The notes beneath the pieces were generated by a model. That model was not told the origin of the DNA. It made no database searches and saw nothing but the letters and a program-made list of their open reading frames with translations. From NCBI RefSeq assembly GCF_000686725.1, contig NZ_JMLK01000008.1:186001-250000 (forward strand): a DNA stretch of 64,000 nucleotides, read 5' to 3'. Below, one piece after another: positions 44,554 to 52,761 of the stretch. A program made the position numbers and the translations under genes. The DNA comes from Clostridium akagii DSM 12554 (GTDB taxonomy: Bacteria; Bacillota; Clostridia; Clostridiales; Clostridiaceae). How positions within the stretch are numbered: position 1 is the first letter of the stretch; the number at the start of each line of letters is the position of its first letter.

Positions 44554-45624
44554 TTATCTACTATTAATTTTATTTCTAAATTCAGCTATATTCTTTCCTC
44601 GTGACTTTTCTTTTAATCGTAAATTTATATTTTCTTTTTTTTCTGCAAACTTGGCCTCTTTTCTAAGTTTCATATAGTTTTGCCATCTATCACTAGGGAG
44701 TTCTCCATTGTCTAATGCCTTTTTTACTGCACACCCTGGCTCTGCTTTATGACTGCAATTACGAAACTTACATCTACTTGCAAGTTGTTCTACATCATCA
44801 AATGTTGTACTAAGTCCATCCATAACATCCCACATACCAAGTTCTCTCATCCCCGGAGTATCAATTATCATAGTTCCATTATCAAGCATTACAAGTTCTC
44901 TGTGGGTAGTGGTATGGTGACCTCTGCTATCATCTTCTCTTATGTCATTAACTTTCATAATTTTCCTTCCTGCAATATTATTTACAAGTGATGATTTACC
45001 AACTCCTGATGATCCAAGAAATACAATTGTTTCTGATGGTTTAATATAATTTTGCAGTTCACTAAGACCTTCACCCGTAACTGTGCTTACTGCTAATATT
45101 GGAACTCCCATAGCAACCTTTTGCAATTGATTCTCATAGATATTAGCATCACTACATAAATCTGCTTTTGTTAAAATAATTATAGGCAATGCTCCACTTT
45201 GAAAAGCTGTAGTCAGGTAGCGTTCTATCCTTTTAATGTTAAAATCATGATTAAGAGATGTCATAATAAATACCTTATCAAAATTGGTTGCCACAATCTG
45301 CTCTTTTTTATAAAAAGTATCCATACGTGAAAATTTGCTTTTTCTCTCTAACACTTTATAAATAGTATCTTCACCTTGATCATTTGGCCGTACTAATACA
45401 AAATCCCCTACAGCAGGATACATGTTATTTTGTTCTCCATTATAAAATAATGACCCCTTAAGCTTAGCAACTTTTTCACCAAACTCTGTAACGATATTGT
45501 ATTTTTCCCTGTGAACCTCCACAACTCTTGCCGGCATTAGCGCTTTATCGCCTATACTAAGTGCTTCTATTTGCCTTTTATAAAATTCTGTATAGCCATA
45601 ACTTTCTATCTTGTTCTTTCCCAT
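44554..45624 (-). CDS. rsgA: Ribosome small subunit GTPase RsgA
   Basis: RsgA checks maturation of the 30S subunit. Its 356 residues show an N-terminal OB fold, a circularly permuted GTPase domain with G4 ILTKADLC before G1 GSSGVGKSSLVNNIAG and G3 DTPGMRELGMWD, and a C-terminal zinc finger CKFRNCSHKAEPGCAVKKA. The order of the G motifs (4-5-1-2-3) is the family hallmark. The ATG is 5 nt from GGAGGAAG. A short ORF with a stronger ribosome site overlaps its start in another frame. In many firmicutes a second rsgA copy stands in a stp-prkC cluster; this one stands alone and may be the paralogue. Confidence 0.92.
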   Translation of the reverse strand: MGKNKIESYGYTEFYKRQIEALSIGDKALMPARVVEVHREKYNIVTEFGEKVAKLKGSLFYNGEQNNMYPAVGDFVLVRPNDQGEDTIYKVLERKSKFSRMDTFYKKEQIVATNFDKVFIMTSLNHDFNIKRIERYLTTAFQSGALPIIILTKADLCSDANIYENQLQKVAMGVPILAVSTVTGEGLSELQNYIKPSETIVFLGSSGVGKSSLVNNIAGRKIMKVNDIREDDSRGHHTTTHRELVMLDNGTMIIDTPGMRELGMWDVMDGLSTTFDDVEQLASRCKFRNCSHKAEPGCAVKKALDNGELPSDRWQNYMKLRKEAKFAEKKENINLRLKEKSRGKNIAEFRNKINSR

Positions 45625-45700
45625 TTACTTCCTCCATCTTTATATAATATTTTTTTAATTCATATCTTGAACTTTTTAAACAATAATTTAAATTTTCCAT
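45578..45700 (-). CDS. Possible 40-aa upstream ORF overlapping rsgA
   Basis: ATG 45700 lies 7 nt after the strong site AAGGAGGGG (45716-45708). The ORF encodes 40 residues (MENLNYCLKSSRYELKKYYI at the start) and stops 47 nt inside rsgA in a different frame. It could be a leader peptide that couples or dampens rsgA translation. No homologue is known to me. Confidence 0.4.
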   Translation of the reverse strand: MENLNYCLKSSRYELKKYYIKMEEVNGKEQDRKLWLYRIL

Positions 45701-45756
45701 ACTATAGCCCCTCCTTATAAATTTATTTTTTCATACTAAAAATGGACAAAAAAATG

Positions 45757-45826
45757 CCGTAGACAATGACCCCATTTAACTTGGGCTCTATCTACGGTTA
45801 TAAAAAAACAGGCACTTCACCCTGTT
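45757..45826 (-). terminator. Two tandem terminators
   Basis: On the minus strand AACAGG-loop-CCTGTT (45826-45807) is followed by seven Ts, and then CCGTAGA...TCTACGG (45797-45757) is followed by another seven-T run. They end the short transcription unit that starts near 46022. Confidence 0.8.
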
Positions 45827-45885
45827 ACTTATACTTAATAGGCTGCACATTATGAAAGGTTATTAATTACTGCAAAAACGTAAAA

Positions 45886-45990
45886 TTAATAAAGGGTATC
45901 TTTGCCCTTAAAATCACATTTTCGCCCATATTTAGTTTTTAAACTGCAATCACCTTTATATTTGCATTCATTAAAAACATCTCCTTTCAT
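45886..45990 (-). CDS. Possible Cys-rich 34-aa protein
   Basis: Between a consensus promoter (46029-46057) and two terminators lies an ORF of 34 codons from ATG 45990. It reads MKGDVFNECKYKGDCSLKTK and continues YGRKCDFKGKDTLY, with Cys at 9, 15 and 25 and an echoed (Y/F)KG pattern. It has no ribosome site of its own; AAAGGAG at 45987-45981 instead fits an ATG at 45971 that gives only 10 residues. So the unit may make a small metal-binding protein, a leader peptide, or a small RNA. I do not recognise it. Confidence 0.35.
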   Translation of the reverse strand: MKGDVFNECKYKGDCSLKTKYGRKCDFKGKDTLY

Positions 45991-46028
45991 AAGAAAAATA
46001 TTAATTTGAAAATACTTTACATTTTTAC

Positions 46029-46057
46029 ATTTTATAACTTTAAAAATATTTTGTCAA
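46029..46057 (-). promoter_or_regulatory. Consensus sigma-A promoter
   Basis: TTGACA (46057-46052), 17 nt, TAAAAT (46034-46029) on the minus strand, 20 bp past the stop of the oleate hydratase gene. It drives a short unit ending at the terminators at 45757-45826. Confidence 0.75.
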
Positions 46058-46076
46058 CAAGGATTTTTTCTATTGC

Positions 46077-47765
46077 CTATAAATCTTTGAGTCCTGTATT
46101 TATTAAAATCTTTCCAATTAATTTATCTATGGAAATTTCTTTATTTCCCATCATAGTTTTAGCAGCTTTTAATAATACACGAACATCGTATTGACCTTCA
46201 TAAACTGGATTTACCTTTTTATCAAGCTTAAGCAGTCCATAAACCGCCATCATTGCGGAACGAACAGAGTATTCTACAGTAAACACACAGTCGTTTTCAA
46301 TTTCTGAAAACTGTCCAAGGAAGGCTAAATTAGTTGATCCTCTTGGAATGACAGCAGGACGATCTCCCTGACTTCTAGGCATAAACTGACTTGTAATGTA
46401 CGGCATCATACAAGGTATAACCTTTGAAGAAGCCAAAATTTCTGGTATCTTACTCTGCATCCCTATATGATAAAGAAGTTCAGAAAATAGCTCTTCCCCT
46501 GTACAATCAGACATTTTTTTCTTGATGAAATCCCCCACATTATCTGGGAACAAACCGTAGGCCCAAAGTACCTGTACATTTTCAGGCTGATTTATAAAAT
46601 GTGGTTGCTTTGGTGCAGTCCAAGATAATAACCAACTGGAATCCTTAACAGTTACAACACCACCCATTCCTGGTTCATCACCTGTAAGTTTTAGTAAATG
46701 ATCAAATAATGTTGTATTATCAGTAATTGTCATTGTGAATGACATCCACTTGGATTTATCAATGTCTCCTGCAAAAATTTCTGGATGCCCAAATTCAGAA
46801 CTTTGTTTTGCTATGTTTTCCCAAAGAGACCAGCAACCTCTTTCTTTTTGATTTCTGTCAAGAATAGCAGGTTTATTATTACTTCCTACTGTTGAATTTT
46901 CTGTCATAGATCCATTTGTAACAAATACAAGATCATTCCCTGTAATTTCAATGATTTCTTCCTTTCCGTTTCTTGTTATATATATCTTTTTAACAGTTTT
47001 TTCAGTATCAGTAATTTTAATATCTAAGTTTGTTACTTGTACTCCAAGTTCCAAACTAACCCCTTGATCTTTTAACCAAGTAATTAATGGCAAAATCAAA
47101 GAATCATATTGATTATATTCTGTATGCAGAATTCCCACAAGTTGGTTCATTCCACCAATAAGGTGCATGAATCGAATCATATAATGTTTAACCTCTAGAA
47201 CCCCATGCCAATTTTCAAAAGCAAACATTGTGCACCAGAAATACCAGAAATTTGTTTTGAAAAACTCAGGTTTAAACCACTGCTCGCAAGTAACGCCATT
47301 AAGTTTGTCGTTATTTACAAGTACAAGCTTATTTAGTGACATCATGTCTTCAAAACTCAATCCTAAAGTTGAAAAATCAGCCTTTTGTCCTTGATTTTCA
47401 ACTAGACGGCAATGAGATTTTATTGGTTCTGCAATATTAAGTTCTCTAAATTCATCTAGAACCGTTCTATTTGGATTTTTTAAAGAAGGAATAAAACTAT
47501 ATAAATCATACATACACTCCATGCGAGATTCTAATTCTCTACCACCACGTGCAAGATAACCATCTTTTGCATTACCTGCACCATCCATGCTACCACCAAA
47601 CACTTGTTTTTCTTCAAGAACGTGTATGTTTTTTGCTGGCATATGTCCATCACGAATTAAAAATGCCGCTGCTGCAAGAGATGCAATTCCACCTCCTGCT
47701 AGATAAGCTTTTTTGTTTTCAATACCTTTGCTCGCTATAGTGTTAACCTTTTCATAGTTTTTCAT
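46077..47765 (-). CDS. ohyA: Oleate hydratase (FAD-dependent)
   Basis: OhyA adds water to the cis-9 double bond of oleate and similar fatty acids, giving 10-hydroxy acids; it detoxifies host or plant fatty acids. The 562 residues contain the FAD-binding motif YLAGGGIASLAAAAFLIRDG (residues 20-39), then HVLEEKQVFGGSMDGAGN, RGGRELESRMECMYDL, the active-site region LVFVTNGSMTENSTVGSNN, and C-terminal QFMPRSQGDRPAVIPRGSTNLAFLGQF. Length and motifs match the MCRA/oleate hydratase family. It lies downstream of a TetR gene on the same strand, separated by a 23-bp perfect palindrome and its own leader. Confidence 0.93.
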   Translation of the reverse strand: MKNYEKVNTIASKGIENKKAYLAGGGIASLAAAAFLIRDGHMPAKNIHVLEEKQVFGGSMDGAGNAKDGYLARGGRELESRMECMYDLYSFIPSLKNPNRTVLDEFRELNIAEPIKSHCRLVENQGQKADFSTLGLSFEDMMSLNKLVLVNNDKLNGVTCEQWFKPEFFKTNFWYFWCTMFAFENWHGVLEVKHYMIRFMHLIGGMNQLVGILHTEYNQYDSLILPLITWLKDQGVSLELGVQVTNLDIKITDTEKTVKKIYITRNGKEEIIEITGNDLVFVTNGSMTENSTVGSNNKPAILDRNQKERGCWSLWENIAKQSSEFGHPEIFAGDIDKSKWMSFTMTITDNTTLFDHLLKLTGDEPGMGGVVTVKDSSWLLSWTAPKQPHFINQPENVQVLWAYGLFPDNVGDFIKKKMSDCTGEELFSELLYHIGMQSKIPEILASSKVIPCMMPYITSQFMPRSQGDRPAVIPRGSTNLAFLGQFSEIENDCVFTVEYSVRSAMMAVYGLLKLDKKVNPVYEGQYDVRVLLKAAKTMMGNKEISIDKLIGKILINTGLKDL

Positions 47766-47867
47766 ATAATTACTTCCTTTCTAACATTATTAGAATAGAC
47801 ATTTACTTCCTTGATTTAATTTCATTTAACAATATCAATATAGTCTTTTGAAATATTTTTTTCAATT

Positions 47868-47916
47868 TACAATTAAAGCCTTTTGTAAAGAAGCTTTACA
47901 AAAGGCTTTAATTGTA
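47868..47916. terminator. Perfect 23-bp hairpin after tetR
   Basis: Arms 47868-47890 and 47894-47916 are exact complements around AAG. It follows the tetR stop by 62 bp. A clear U-run is missing, so it could also be an operator or an RNA-stability element for the adjacent ohyA leader. Confidence 0.65.
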
Positions 47917-47977
47917 CAAACGATTCTAAAAATAGCTACATCACTAATTATCTATTGCCATTTCTTCTCATATTCTT

Positions 47978-48520
47978 CTAATGCTTTTTTACATTTCCGT
48001 CCATTACAGCAACTACATTTTTAACAATGTTAAGAGGTTCCTCTTTCATTCCCTCTTCCATCCATTTAGCTAGTACCGCAATAAATGCTGGGGTATAAAA
48101 ATCTACAATAAACTTTTTATTTTCCTCAGTTACGTTCATATCAATTCCAATTTCATTAACTATATTTGTTAAATAGGCAGCAGTATTAGCAAATAAAAAC
48201 CTTTCAAGATGACCTCTCCCAATGGAATGTAATGTATTCATGCAAAAGATTTTATTATTTTCTATATATTTAAATACCTCTAGATATGCTGCCTCCCATG
48301 TTTTATAATTTATCTCTTTTCTGCCGTATTCCAAAGCTTCATTACTGTATATCCAACCCAATAACTCGTAAGCATCCTGAAAATGATAATAAAATGCTTG
48401 TCTAGTTAACCCACATCCATCTACAATATTATGTATAGATATTTTATTAAATGGCATTTTTTTCATAAGTTTTTTTAATGATTCAGCCATTAATTGTTTT
48501 GTTACGTCTGAATATGGCAT
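47978..48520 (-). CDS. TetR-family regulator (DhaS-like C-terminus)
   Basis: A 180-residue regulator with the TetR HTH in residues 8-52 (LMAESLKKLMKKMPFNKISI, then VDGCGLTRQAFYYHFQDAYELL) and a C-terminal domain of the short TetR_C type found in DhaS relatives (LERFLFANTAAYLTNIV, FIVDFYTPAFIAVLAKWMEEGMKEEP). ATG follows AAGGAGG. It is just upstream of the oleate hydratase gene, so response to fatty acids is a reasonable guess from position only. Confidence 0.82.
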   Translation of the reverse strand: MPYSDVTKQLMAESLKKLMKKMPFNKISIHNIVDGCGLTRQAFYYHFQDAYELLGWIYSNEALEYGRKEINYKTWEAAYLEVFKYIENNKIFCMNTLHSIGRGHLERFLFANTAAYLTNIVNEIGIDMNVTEENKKFIVDFYTPAFIAVLAKWMEEGMKEEPLNIVKNVVAVMDGNVKKH

Positions 48521-48606
48521 CTATCGCATGCCTCCTTACCTCAAAAATTAACTACAAGAATCCGTAAGTTGTATTTTTATATTTAGATCCCTTGCTAAGC
48601 TCTTTG

Positions 48607-48708
48607 TTATTCAACTCCATTTTCTACTATTTCTCCATAAATAACAACCCTGCCATTTTCGGGGCATTTATGCTTTGCATTCGGGTAGCCATAAGCATCA
48701 TATTTATT
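48607..48708 (-). pseudogene. Possible 3' gene remnant
   Basis: An open frame of 33 codons without a start reads ...DAYGYPNAKHKCPENGRVVI followed by YGEIVENGVE and a stop. Its base composition (more G and C than the flanks) and protein-like sequence suggest the tail of a lost gene. I cannot name the family. Confidence 0.3.
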
Positions 48709-48845
48709 TTATATTCTCTACATTTTTAATTAAGGAAATTTTAACTTAAAATTAGTACCTTACTTATTTGTGCGTTCTATCTTTTATAATTTTATTGTTG
48801 TATATTAAGTATAAGATATTTTAAATATCAAATCTATGCGTTTTC

Positions 48846-48884
48846 AAGAGAATAAATAAATTTAACTAATTTATTTATTCTCTT
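48846..48884. promoter_or_regulatory. Hairpin in the leader of the flavoprotein gene
   Basis: AAGAGAATAAATAAATT (48846-48862) and AATTTATTTATTCTCTT (48868-48884) pair perfectly around TAACT, 25 bp before the start codon. It can be an operator or a leader hairpin; no upstream plus-strand gene needs a terminator here. Confidence 0.5.
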
Positions 48885-48909
48885 TAAGAAGCCTAAAAAG
48901 GGGTGCAAA

Positions 48910-49536
48910 ATGAAAGTATTACTTATTAACGGCAGTCCACGAGTTGATGGATGTACTTATACCGCTCTACGTGAAGTGGCTAATGAATTAGAAAAAGAAA
49001 ATATTGAAACAGAAATTTTCCACGTTGGAAATAAACCTATCCGTGGTTGTATAGGTTGTGGTGCTTGTTATAAAACGGGATCTGGTAAGTGCATATTTAA
49101 TGATGATACCGTAAATATTGGTTTGGAAAAAGCTAAAGAGGCTGATGCTTTTGTATTTGGATCTCCTGTGCATTATGCCAGTGCATCTGGTCTAATAACG
49201 TCATTTCTAGATAGATTTTTTTATGCTGGGGATGGTTTTCAATATAAACCTGGCGCTGCAGTTGTAAGCTGTCGTCGTAGTGGTTCCACAGCTACTTTTG
49301 AACAACTTAATAAATATTTTACTATTTCAAATATGCCTGTAGTTTCCTCTCAATATTGGAATGCAGTTCATGGAAATACTCCTGAAGAAGTAAAACAAGA
49401 TTTAGAAGGAATGCAAACCATGAGAACTTTAGGCAAGAATATGGCCTGGCTATTAAAATCAATTAAGGCAGGTAAAGAAGCTGGAATTTCATTGCCAGAA
49501 AAAGAGGAACGAGTTGGCACTAATTTTATACGATAA
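48910..49536 (+). CDS. NADPH-dependent FMN reductase / iron-sulfur flavoprotein-like
   Basis: A 208-residue flavodoxin-fold protein. The FMN phosphate loop is LLINGSPRVDGCTYTAL, a cysteine cluster CIGCGACYKTGSGKC lies at 47-61, and the second loop is FVFGSPVHYASASGLITSFLDRFFYAG. The cysteine pattern (CX2CX2CX7C) is like that of flavodoxin-family NAD(P)H oxidoreductases of anaerobes; it may carry an iron-sulfur cluster or be vestigial. Substrate unknown. ATG lies 4 nt after AAAAGGGGTG. It is alone between a leader hairpin and a strong terminator. Confidence 0.85.
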   Translation: MKVLLINGSPRVDGCTYTALREVANELEKENIETEIFHVGNKPIRGCIGCGACYKTGSGKCIFNDDTVNIGLEKAKEADAFVFGSPVHYASASGLITSFLDRFFYAGDGFQYKPGAAVVSCRRSGSTATFEQLNKYFTISNMPVVSSQYWNAVHGNTPEEVKQDLEGMQTMRTLGKNMAWLLKSIKAGKEAGISLPEKEERVGTNFIR

Positions 49537-49543
49537 TATGAAA

Positions 49544-49599
49544 ATGAAAAATAGAAGAGTGGGTATCTTAAAAAAGATACTCACTCTTCTATTTTTCAT
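49544..49599. terminator. Bidirectional terminator
   Basis: Arms 49544-49569 and 49574-49599 form a 26-bp stem with one G-T wobble and an AAAA loop, between converging genes. Confidence 0.92.
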
Positions 49600-49628
49600 G
49601 ATAAGTTAAATTATATATTCTTTAAATC

Positions 49629-50804
49629 TTATTTATACACATACTCTCTTGTCCAAGGTAATTCATTGTTTACACCCTTAGCAAATAATATCTGATGAAT
49701 ATTGATGTTACCAGAATTAAATGATGCTGCACAAGAATTCAAGTACATTCTCCACATTCTTATGAATGTTTCATCTTTAGTCTTTTCTATTTCAGGAATG
49801 GCATTCTCAAAGTTTTTAGTCCAATGCTCTAATGTTCTGCCATAATGTCTTCTAAGACTTTCTACATCTATTAATTCAAAATTCAGTTCTGCTATATCTC
49901 TTATTAAATCTTTTATTGCAGGCAAATCCCCACCTGGGAAAATATATTTATCTATCCATGTATTTGTGCCACCTTCATTTACTCCTGTTATACAATGAAG
50001 AAGGGAAACACCTTTGTCCTTTAATAAATTATTTACTACACTGAAATATTCAGTCAAATTATCTTTTCCTACATGTTCTAGCATACCAACACTAACCACT
50101 CTGTCAAAACTTATATTTTTAAGTTCTCTATAATCTGCGAGACGAACTTCAACTAAATCTTCTAATCCCTCTGCTTTTATTCGTTCATTAACTTTTTCAA
50201 GTTGTTCTGAGCTTAAAGTTATTCCTAAAGCCTTAACTTTATACTGTTTAGCTGCTGTAATTATTAGTTCTCCCCAACCACAACCTATGTCAAGTAAGCT
50301 TTGTCCTTCTTGTAAGTTTAATTTTTTTAGTATATGTTCTACTTTATTAATTTGGGCTTGTTTCAAAGTATCATTCTCATTTTTAAAATATCCACAAGAA
50401 TAAGTCATAGTATCATCAAGCCATAGTTTATAGAAATCATTACCAATATCATAATGATATTCTATGTTTTCTTTACTAGCTTTTATTGTCCTTTTGAATT
50501 TTTTTATCAATTTTTGATACTTCTCTCCATGCTTTAGAAAACTCTCTTTGTTATTATATAATGACTCTATTACTTCCTGTACACTACCTTCTATATCTAA
50601 CTTTTTAGTCATATACCCTTCACCGAGTGCCATGGAAGGATCATTTATGATATCCCCTTTTGGTATTGGTTCGTTAAAAATAACTTTAAATTTAGGCTCA
50701 CCTTCACCATAATTTTGTACACTACCATCCCAAAGTTTAAGCTGAAATGGATCGGAAAACATATCTTTTAATAAATTTTTATAAAACAGTTTATCACCAA
50801 TCAA
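49629..50804 (-). CDS. cfa: Cyclopropane-fatty-acyl-phospholipid synthase
   Basis: Cfa transfers a methylene group from S-adenosylmethionine to cis double bonds of membrane phospholipid acyl chains. The 391 residues show an N-terminal lipid-binding part and the methyltransferase domain: YHYDIGNDFYKLWLDDTMTYSCGYF, SAM motif LLDIGCGWGELIITAA, VSVGMLEHVGKDNL and the C-terminal WRMYLNSCAASFNSGNINIHQILF. The start is TTG 50804 with AGGAGTG 9 nt upstream. It stands alone, with a 390-bp upstream gap that contains hairpin repeat copy 3. Confidence 0.93.
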   Translation of the reverse strand: MIGDKLFYKNLLKDMFSDPFQLKLWDGSVQNYGEGEPKFKVIFNEPIPKGDIINDPSMALGEGYMTKKLDIEGSVQEVIESLYNNKESFLKHGEKYQKLIKKFKRTIKASKENIEYHYDIGNDFYKLWLDDTMTYSCGYFKNENDTLKQAQINKVEHILKKLNLQEGQSLLDIGCGWGELIITAAKQYKVKALGITLSSEQLEKVNERIKAEGLEDLVEVRLADYRELKNISFDRVVSVGMLEHVGKDNLTEYFSVVNNLLKDKGVSLLHCITGVNEGGTNTWIDKYIFPGGDLPAIKDLIRDIAELNFELIDVESLRRHYGRTLEHWTKNFENAIPEIEKTKDETFIRMWRMYLNSCAASFNSGNINIHQILFAKGVNNELPWTREYVYK

Positions 50805-51194
50805 AATTGATCACTCCTAATTTAAATATTTATAGAGTTAATTATATAATTAACTCTTAGGTATCTTCAAGAAAATATACCAGAATACTGACCTATTATT
50901 TTTTTGATGGTACCTTATATCAAAGCTCTCAAAAGCTAAGATCTCTTTATTATCGAAAATTTTGTCCAATGATTTATGTTAGTTTGGATAGAACTAACTT
51001 ATTATGTATGATTATTAATTGTCCAATCATTGATTATAACAATCGGTCTACATAATCATACTATTATTTTTTATATTTGTCAAAAGAAGAATGTGAAAGA
51101 TTATAGCTGAGTAAACGACAATCATATTTTCATAGATAAGAAAATCTCCAGATTACTTGATTTCTTAATGATTTCGAATTAAAGATAAACAATA
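50805..51194. other. Upstream region of cfa
   Basis: This 390-bp gap holds hairpin repeat copy 3 (50859-50915) 55 bp upstream of cfa and otherwise AT-rich sequence; no gene or clear terminator for the next gene was recognised. Confidence 0.6.
50859..50915. repeat. Hairpin repeat element, copy 3 (57 bp)
   Basis: It begins AGGTATCTTC and ends GATGGTACCT. In the reverse orientation it aligns with copy 1 over all 57 positions without gaps; the shared core reads TCAAAAAAATAA, then GTCAGTAT. It lies upstream of cfa. Confidence 0.8.
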
Positions 51195-52505
51195 TTAACT
51201 TACATTAGGATTAATTATATCACTACTTCCCAAAGCAAATAAGATTATTTGGTCAGTTTTTACCCCATTATAACTTTGTTTTATATTTGAATATCTCTTT
51301 TTTAGCTTTTTGTACAAATGTGTCATATATTTAGTTCTAAATGGAAAATATTTTTGTATTTGCTTAAGATATTTTCTACTGTACATTTTTTTATTACTGG
51401 CAACTGCAAATAGAATTAAGAGTATGCAATTTTTACGTATCACATCTTTTAATTCATTTATGTTTTCACCTTTAAAAAAGTCCATATCATCAATTAGGTC
51501 ATAGGTAAAATTGATCAACTTACTAGTTATATTATCCAGTTTCCATTTTTTATATAATTGAGAAATGATAGTCATATGCTTGTCTTGTAAGTCCTCTTTT
51601 CCGTCTTGCAAATCATCACATATTTGAAGAAGTACACCATAACCAAAGAAAAAAGTAGCCTCCTTTTCTGTTAATGTTCCGTTTACTAAATAAGCATCTG
51701 CTAGAACAGAAATTCCACCTTTCTCTATACTTATCCCTAAAATATCTTTCTCATATGGTCCACTTAATTGTCCCTGTTGCTTCAAGCTTTTCCCTTGAGC
51801 ATGGTGGATACAAAGAAGACTTTCAAAAACTTCACAGTAAATATTACGGTCATACTGTTCTTCGATTTTATCCACAAGTTTAAAGAGATTATCCTCATAA
51901 TCATCACTAGGCTTAAGGTTATCACCAGCTAATCTTTTTTCAAACACATCTGTAATTTTCAATTTGTCTTCTATTCTGATTTCTGGGTTATCTAAATAAT
52001 TATCCGTATATGGATACAACATGCTGTATCCAAAAATAGATGGTGTTAACTGAAGTTTTTGATGCAAAAGCATTTGAATCAAATTCATTATCCATACATT
52101 CCTAATTGCTTGTCCAATATCTTCTGGGTTAATATTAGGATTAAAATTTTTCACTTCATTAATGAAATTTTTAGTAACCTTAATTAAATCATCTTGAAGT
52201 AAAACCTCTTTATCCCTTTCAGATATTAAATCTGAATTTTTTATGAAATCATCAAGCATCAATTGTACTTTTTGTTTCCAATCTTTCCGTTCCATTTCTT
52301 CTGCTGGAAATTTTTCTATTGCCTTGAAAAATTGTTTCAAAAATTCATCTGTTTCCTTCTCCTTGTTTCTTTTATGCCAATAACCTGTCTCCCCTTGAAG
52401 ATTTGGAAAATCAGTTTTTATATCACACCAAATATTTAAATATAATTGTTTAAATTTCAAGACTTGTTTCGATATATTTATCTCATGTTTTATCCATTTA
52501 TTCAT
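51195..52505 (-). CDS. Class I terpenoid-synthase-like protein
   Basis: A 436-residue all-helical protein with the marks of the class I isoprenoid synthase fold. A first Asp pair is at 168-172 (DNYLD, in YPYTDNYLDNPEIRIEDK), and a second, true DDxxD lies at 297-301 (QICDDLQDGKED). Between them are EKGGISVLADAYL and CIHHAQGKSL, reminiscent of prenyl-diphosphate-binding helices. The N-terminal 100 residues are a Lys/Glu-rich helical extension. This is not a standard polyprenyl synthase (which starts with LHDDVID-type motifs). Whether it elongates or cyclises an isoprenoid is unknown. A weak GGGG ribosome site precedes the ATG. It stands alone. Confidence 0.65.
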   Translation of the reverse strand: MNKWIKHEINISKQVLKFKQLYLNIWCDIKTDFPNLQGETGYWHKRNKEKETDEFLKQFFKAIEKFPAEEMERKDWKQKVQLMLDDFIKNSDLISERDKEVLLQDDLIKVTKNFINEVKNFNPNINPEDIGQAIRNVWIMNLIQMLLHQKLQLTPSIFGYSMLYPYTDNYLDNPEIRIEDKLKITDVFEKRLAGDNLKPSDDYEDNLFKLVDKIEEQYDRNIYCEVFESLLCIHHAQGKSLKQQGQLSGPYEKDILGISIEKGGISVLADAYLVNGTLTEKEATFFFGYGVLLQICDDLQDGKEDLQDKHMTIISQLYKKWKLDNITSKLINFTYDLIDDMDFFKGENINELKDVIRKNCILLILFAVASNKKMYSRKYLKQIQKYFPFRTKYMTHLYKKLKKRYSNIKQSYNGVKTDQIILFALGSSDIINPNVS

Positions 52506-52614
52506 ATATTTTTTTATACCCCGTTCAGCTTTAAAGCCATCAATATATGTATTTTAAATTATCTCAATATTACCATATTACTTATATACAGTCAAAATAA
52601 AGAAAATTATAATA

Positions 52615-52641
52615 TGAAGTTCTTTTATTTTATTACGATAA
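52615..52641 (+). promoter_or_regulatory. Candidate sigma-28 promoter of the flagellin gene
   Basis: TGAA (52615-52618), 15 nt, TACGATAA (52634-52641) matches TAAA-N15-GCCGATAA at 9 of 12 positions, 120 bp before the flagellin start. Confidence 0.5.
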
Positions 52642-52660
52642 TAATTTTATAAGTATAATT

Positions 52661-52729
52661 AGGCATATGAAAAAAAAATAACATTTCAAATATACCAGCA
52701 TACTTGCTTGTTATTTTTTGAAGATTCCT
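52661..52729. repeat. Hairpin repeat element, copy 4 (69 bp)
   Basis: It begins AGGCATATGA and ends GAAGATTCCT and contains AAATATACCAG and TTATTTTTTGAAG like copy 3, with a longer left arm. It lies in the presumed 5' leader of the flagellin gene, 22 bp before the ribosome site. Confidence 0.75.
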
Positions 52730-52761
52730 AAGTTGATTTTCTAACATAAGGAGGTGCTTTT

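Larger units (their letters stand above)
45701..46076. other. Gap between rsgA and oleate hydratase
   Basis: This stretch without an accepted large gene holds one complete short transcription unit: promoter 46029-46057, mini-ORF 45886-45990, tandem terminators 45757-45826; then the leader of rsgA. Confidence 0.6.
48521..48909. other. Intergenic region with a remnant and a hairpin
   Basis: This 389-bp gap between divergent genes contains an open frame that looks like a gene end (48607-48708, minus) and a 17-bp hairpin before the flavoprotein gene (48846-48884). The remainder is AT-rich promoter-like sequence. Confidence 0.5.

Noticed and set aside
45939-45971. 10-residue peptide MNANIKVIAV as a gene
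   Set aside because: The ribosome site fits, but a 10-codon ORF alone is too little evidence; mentioned only within the short transcription unit.
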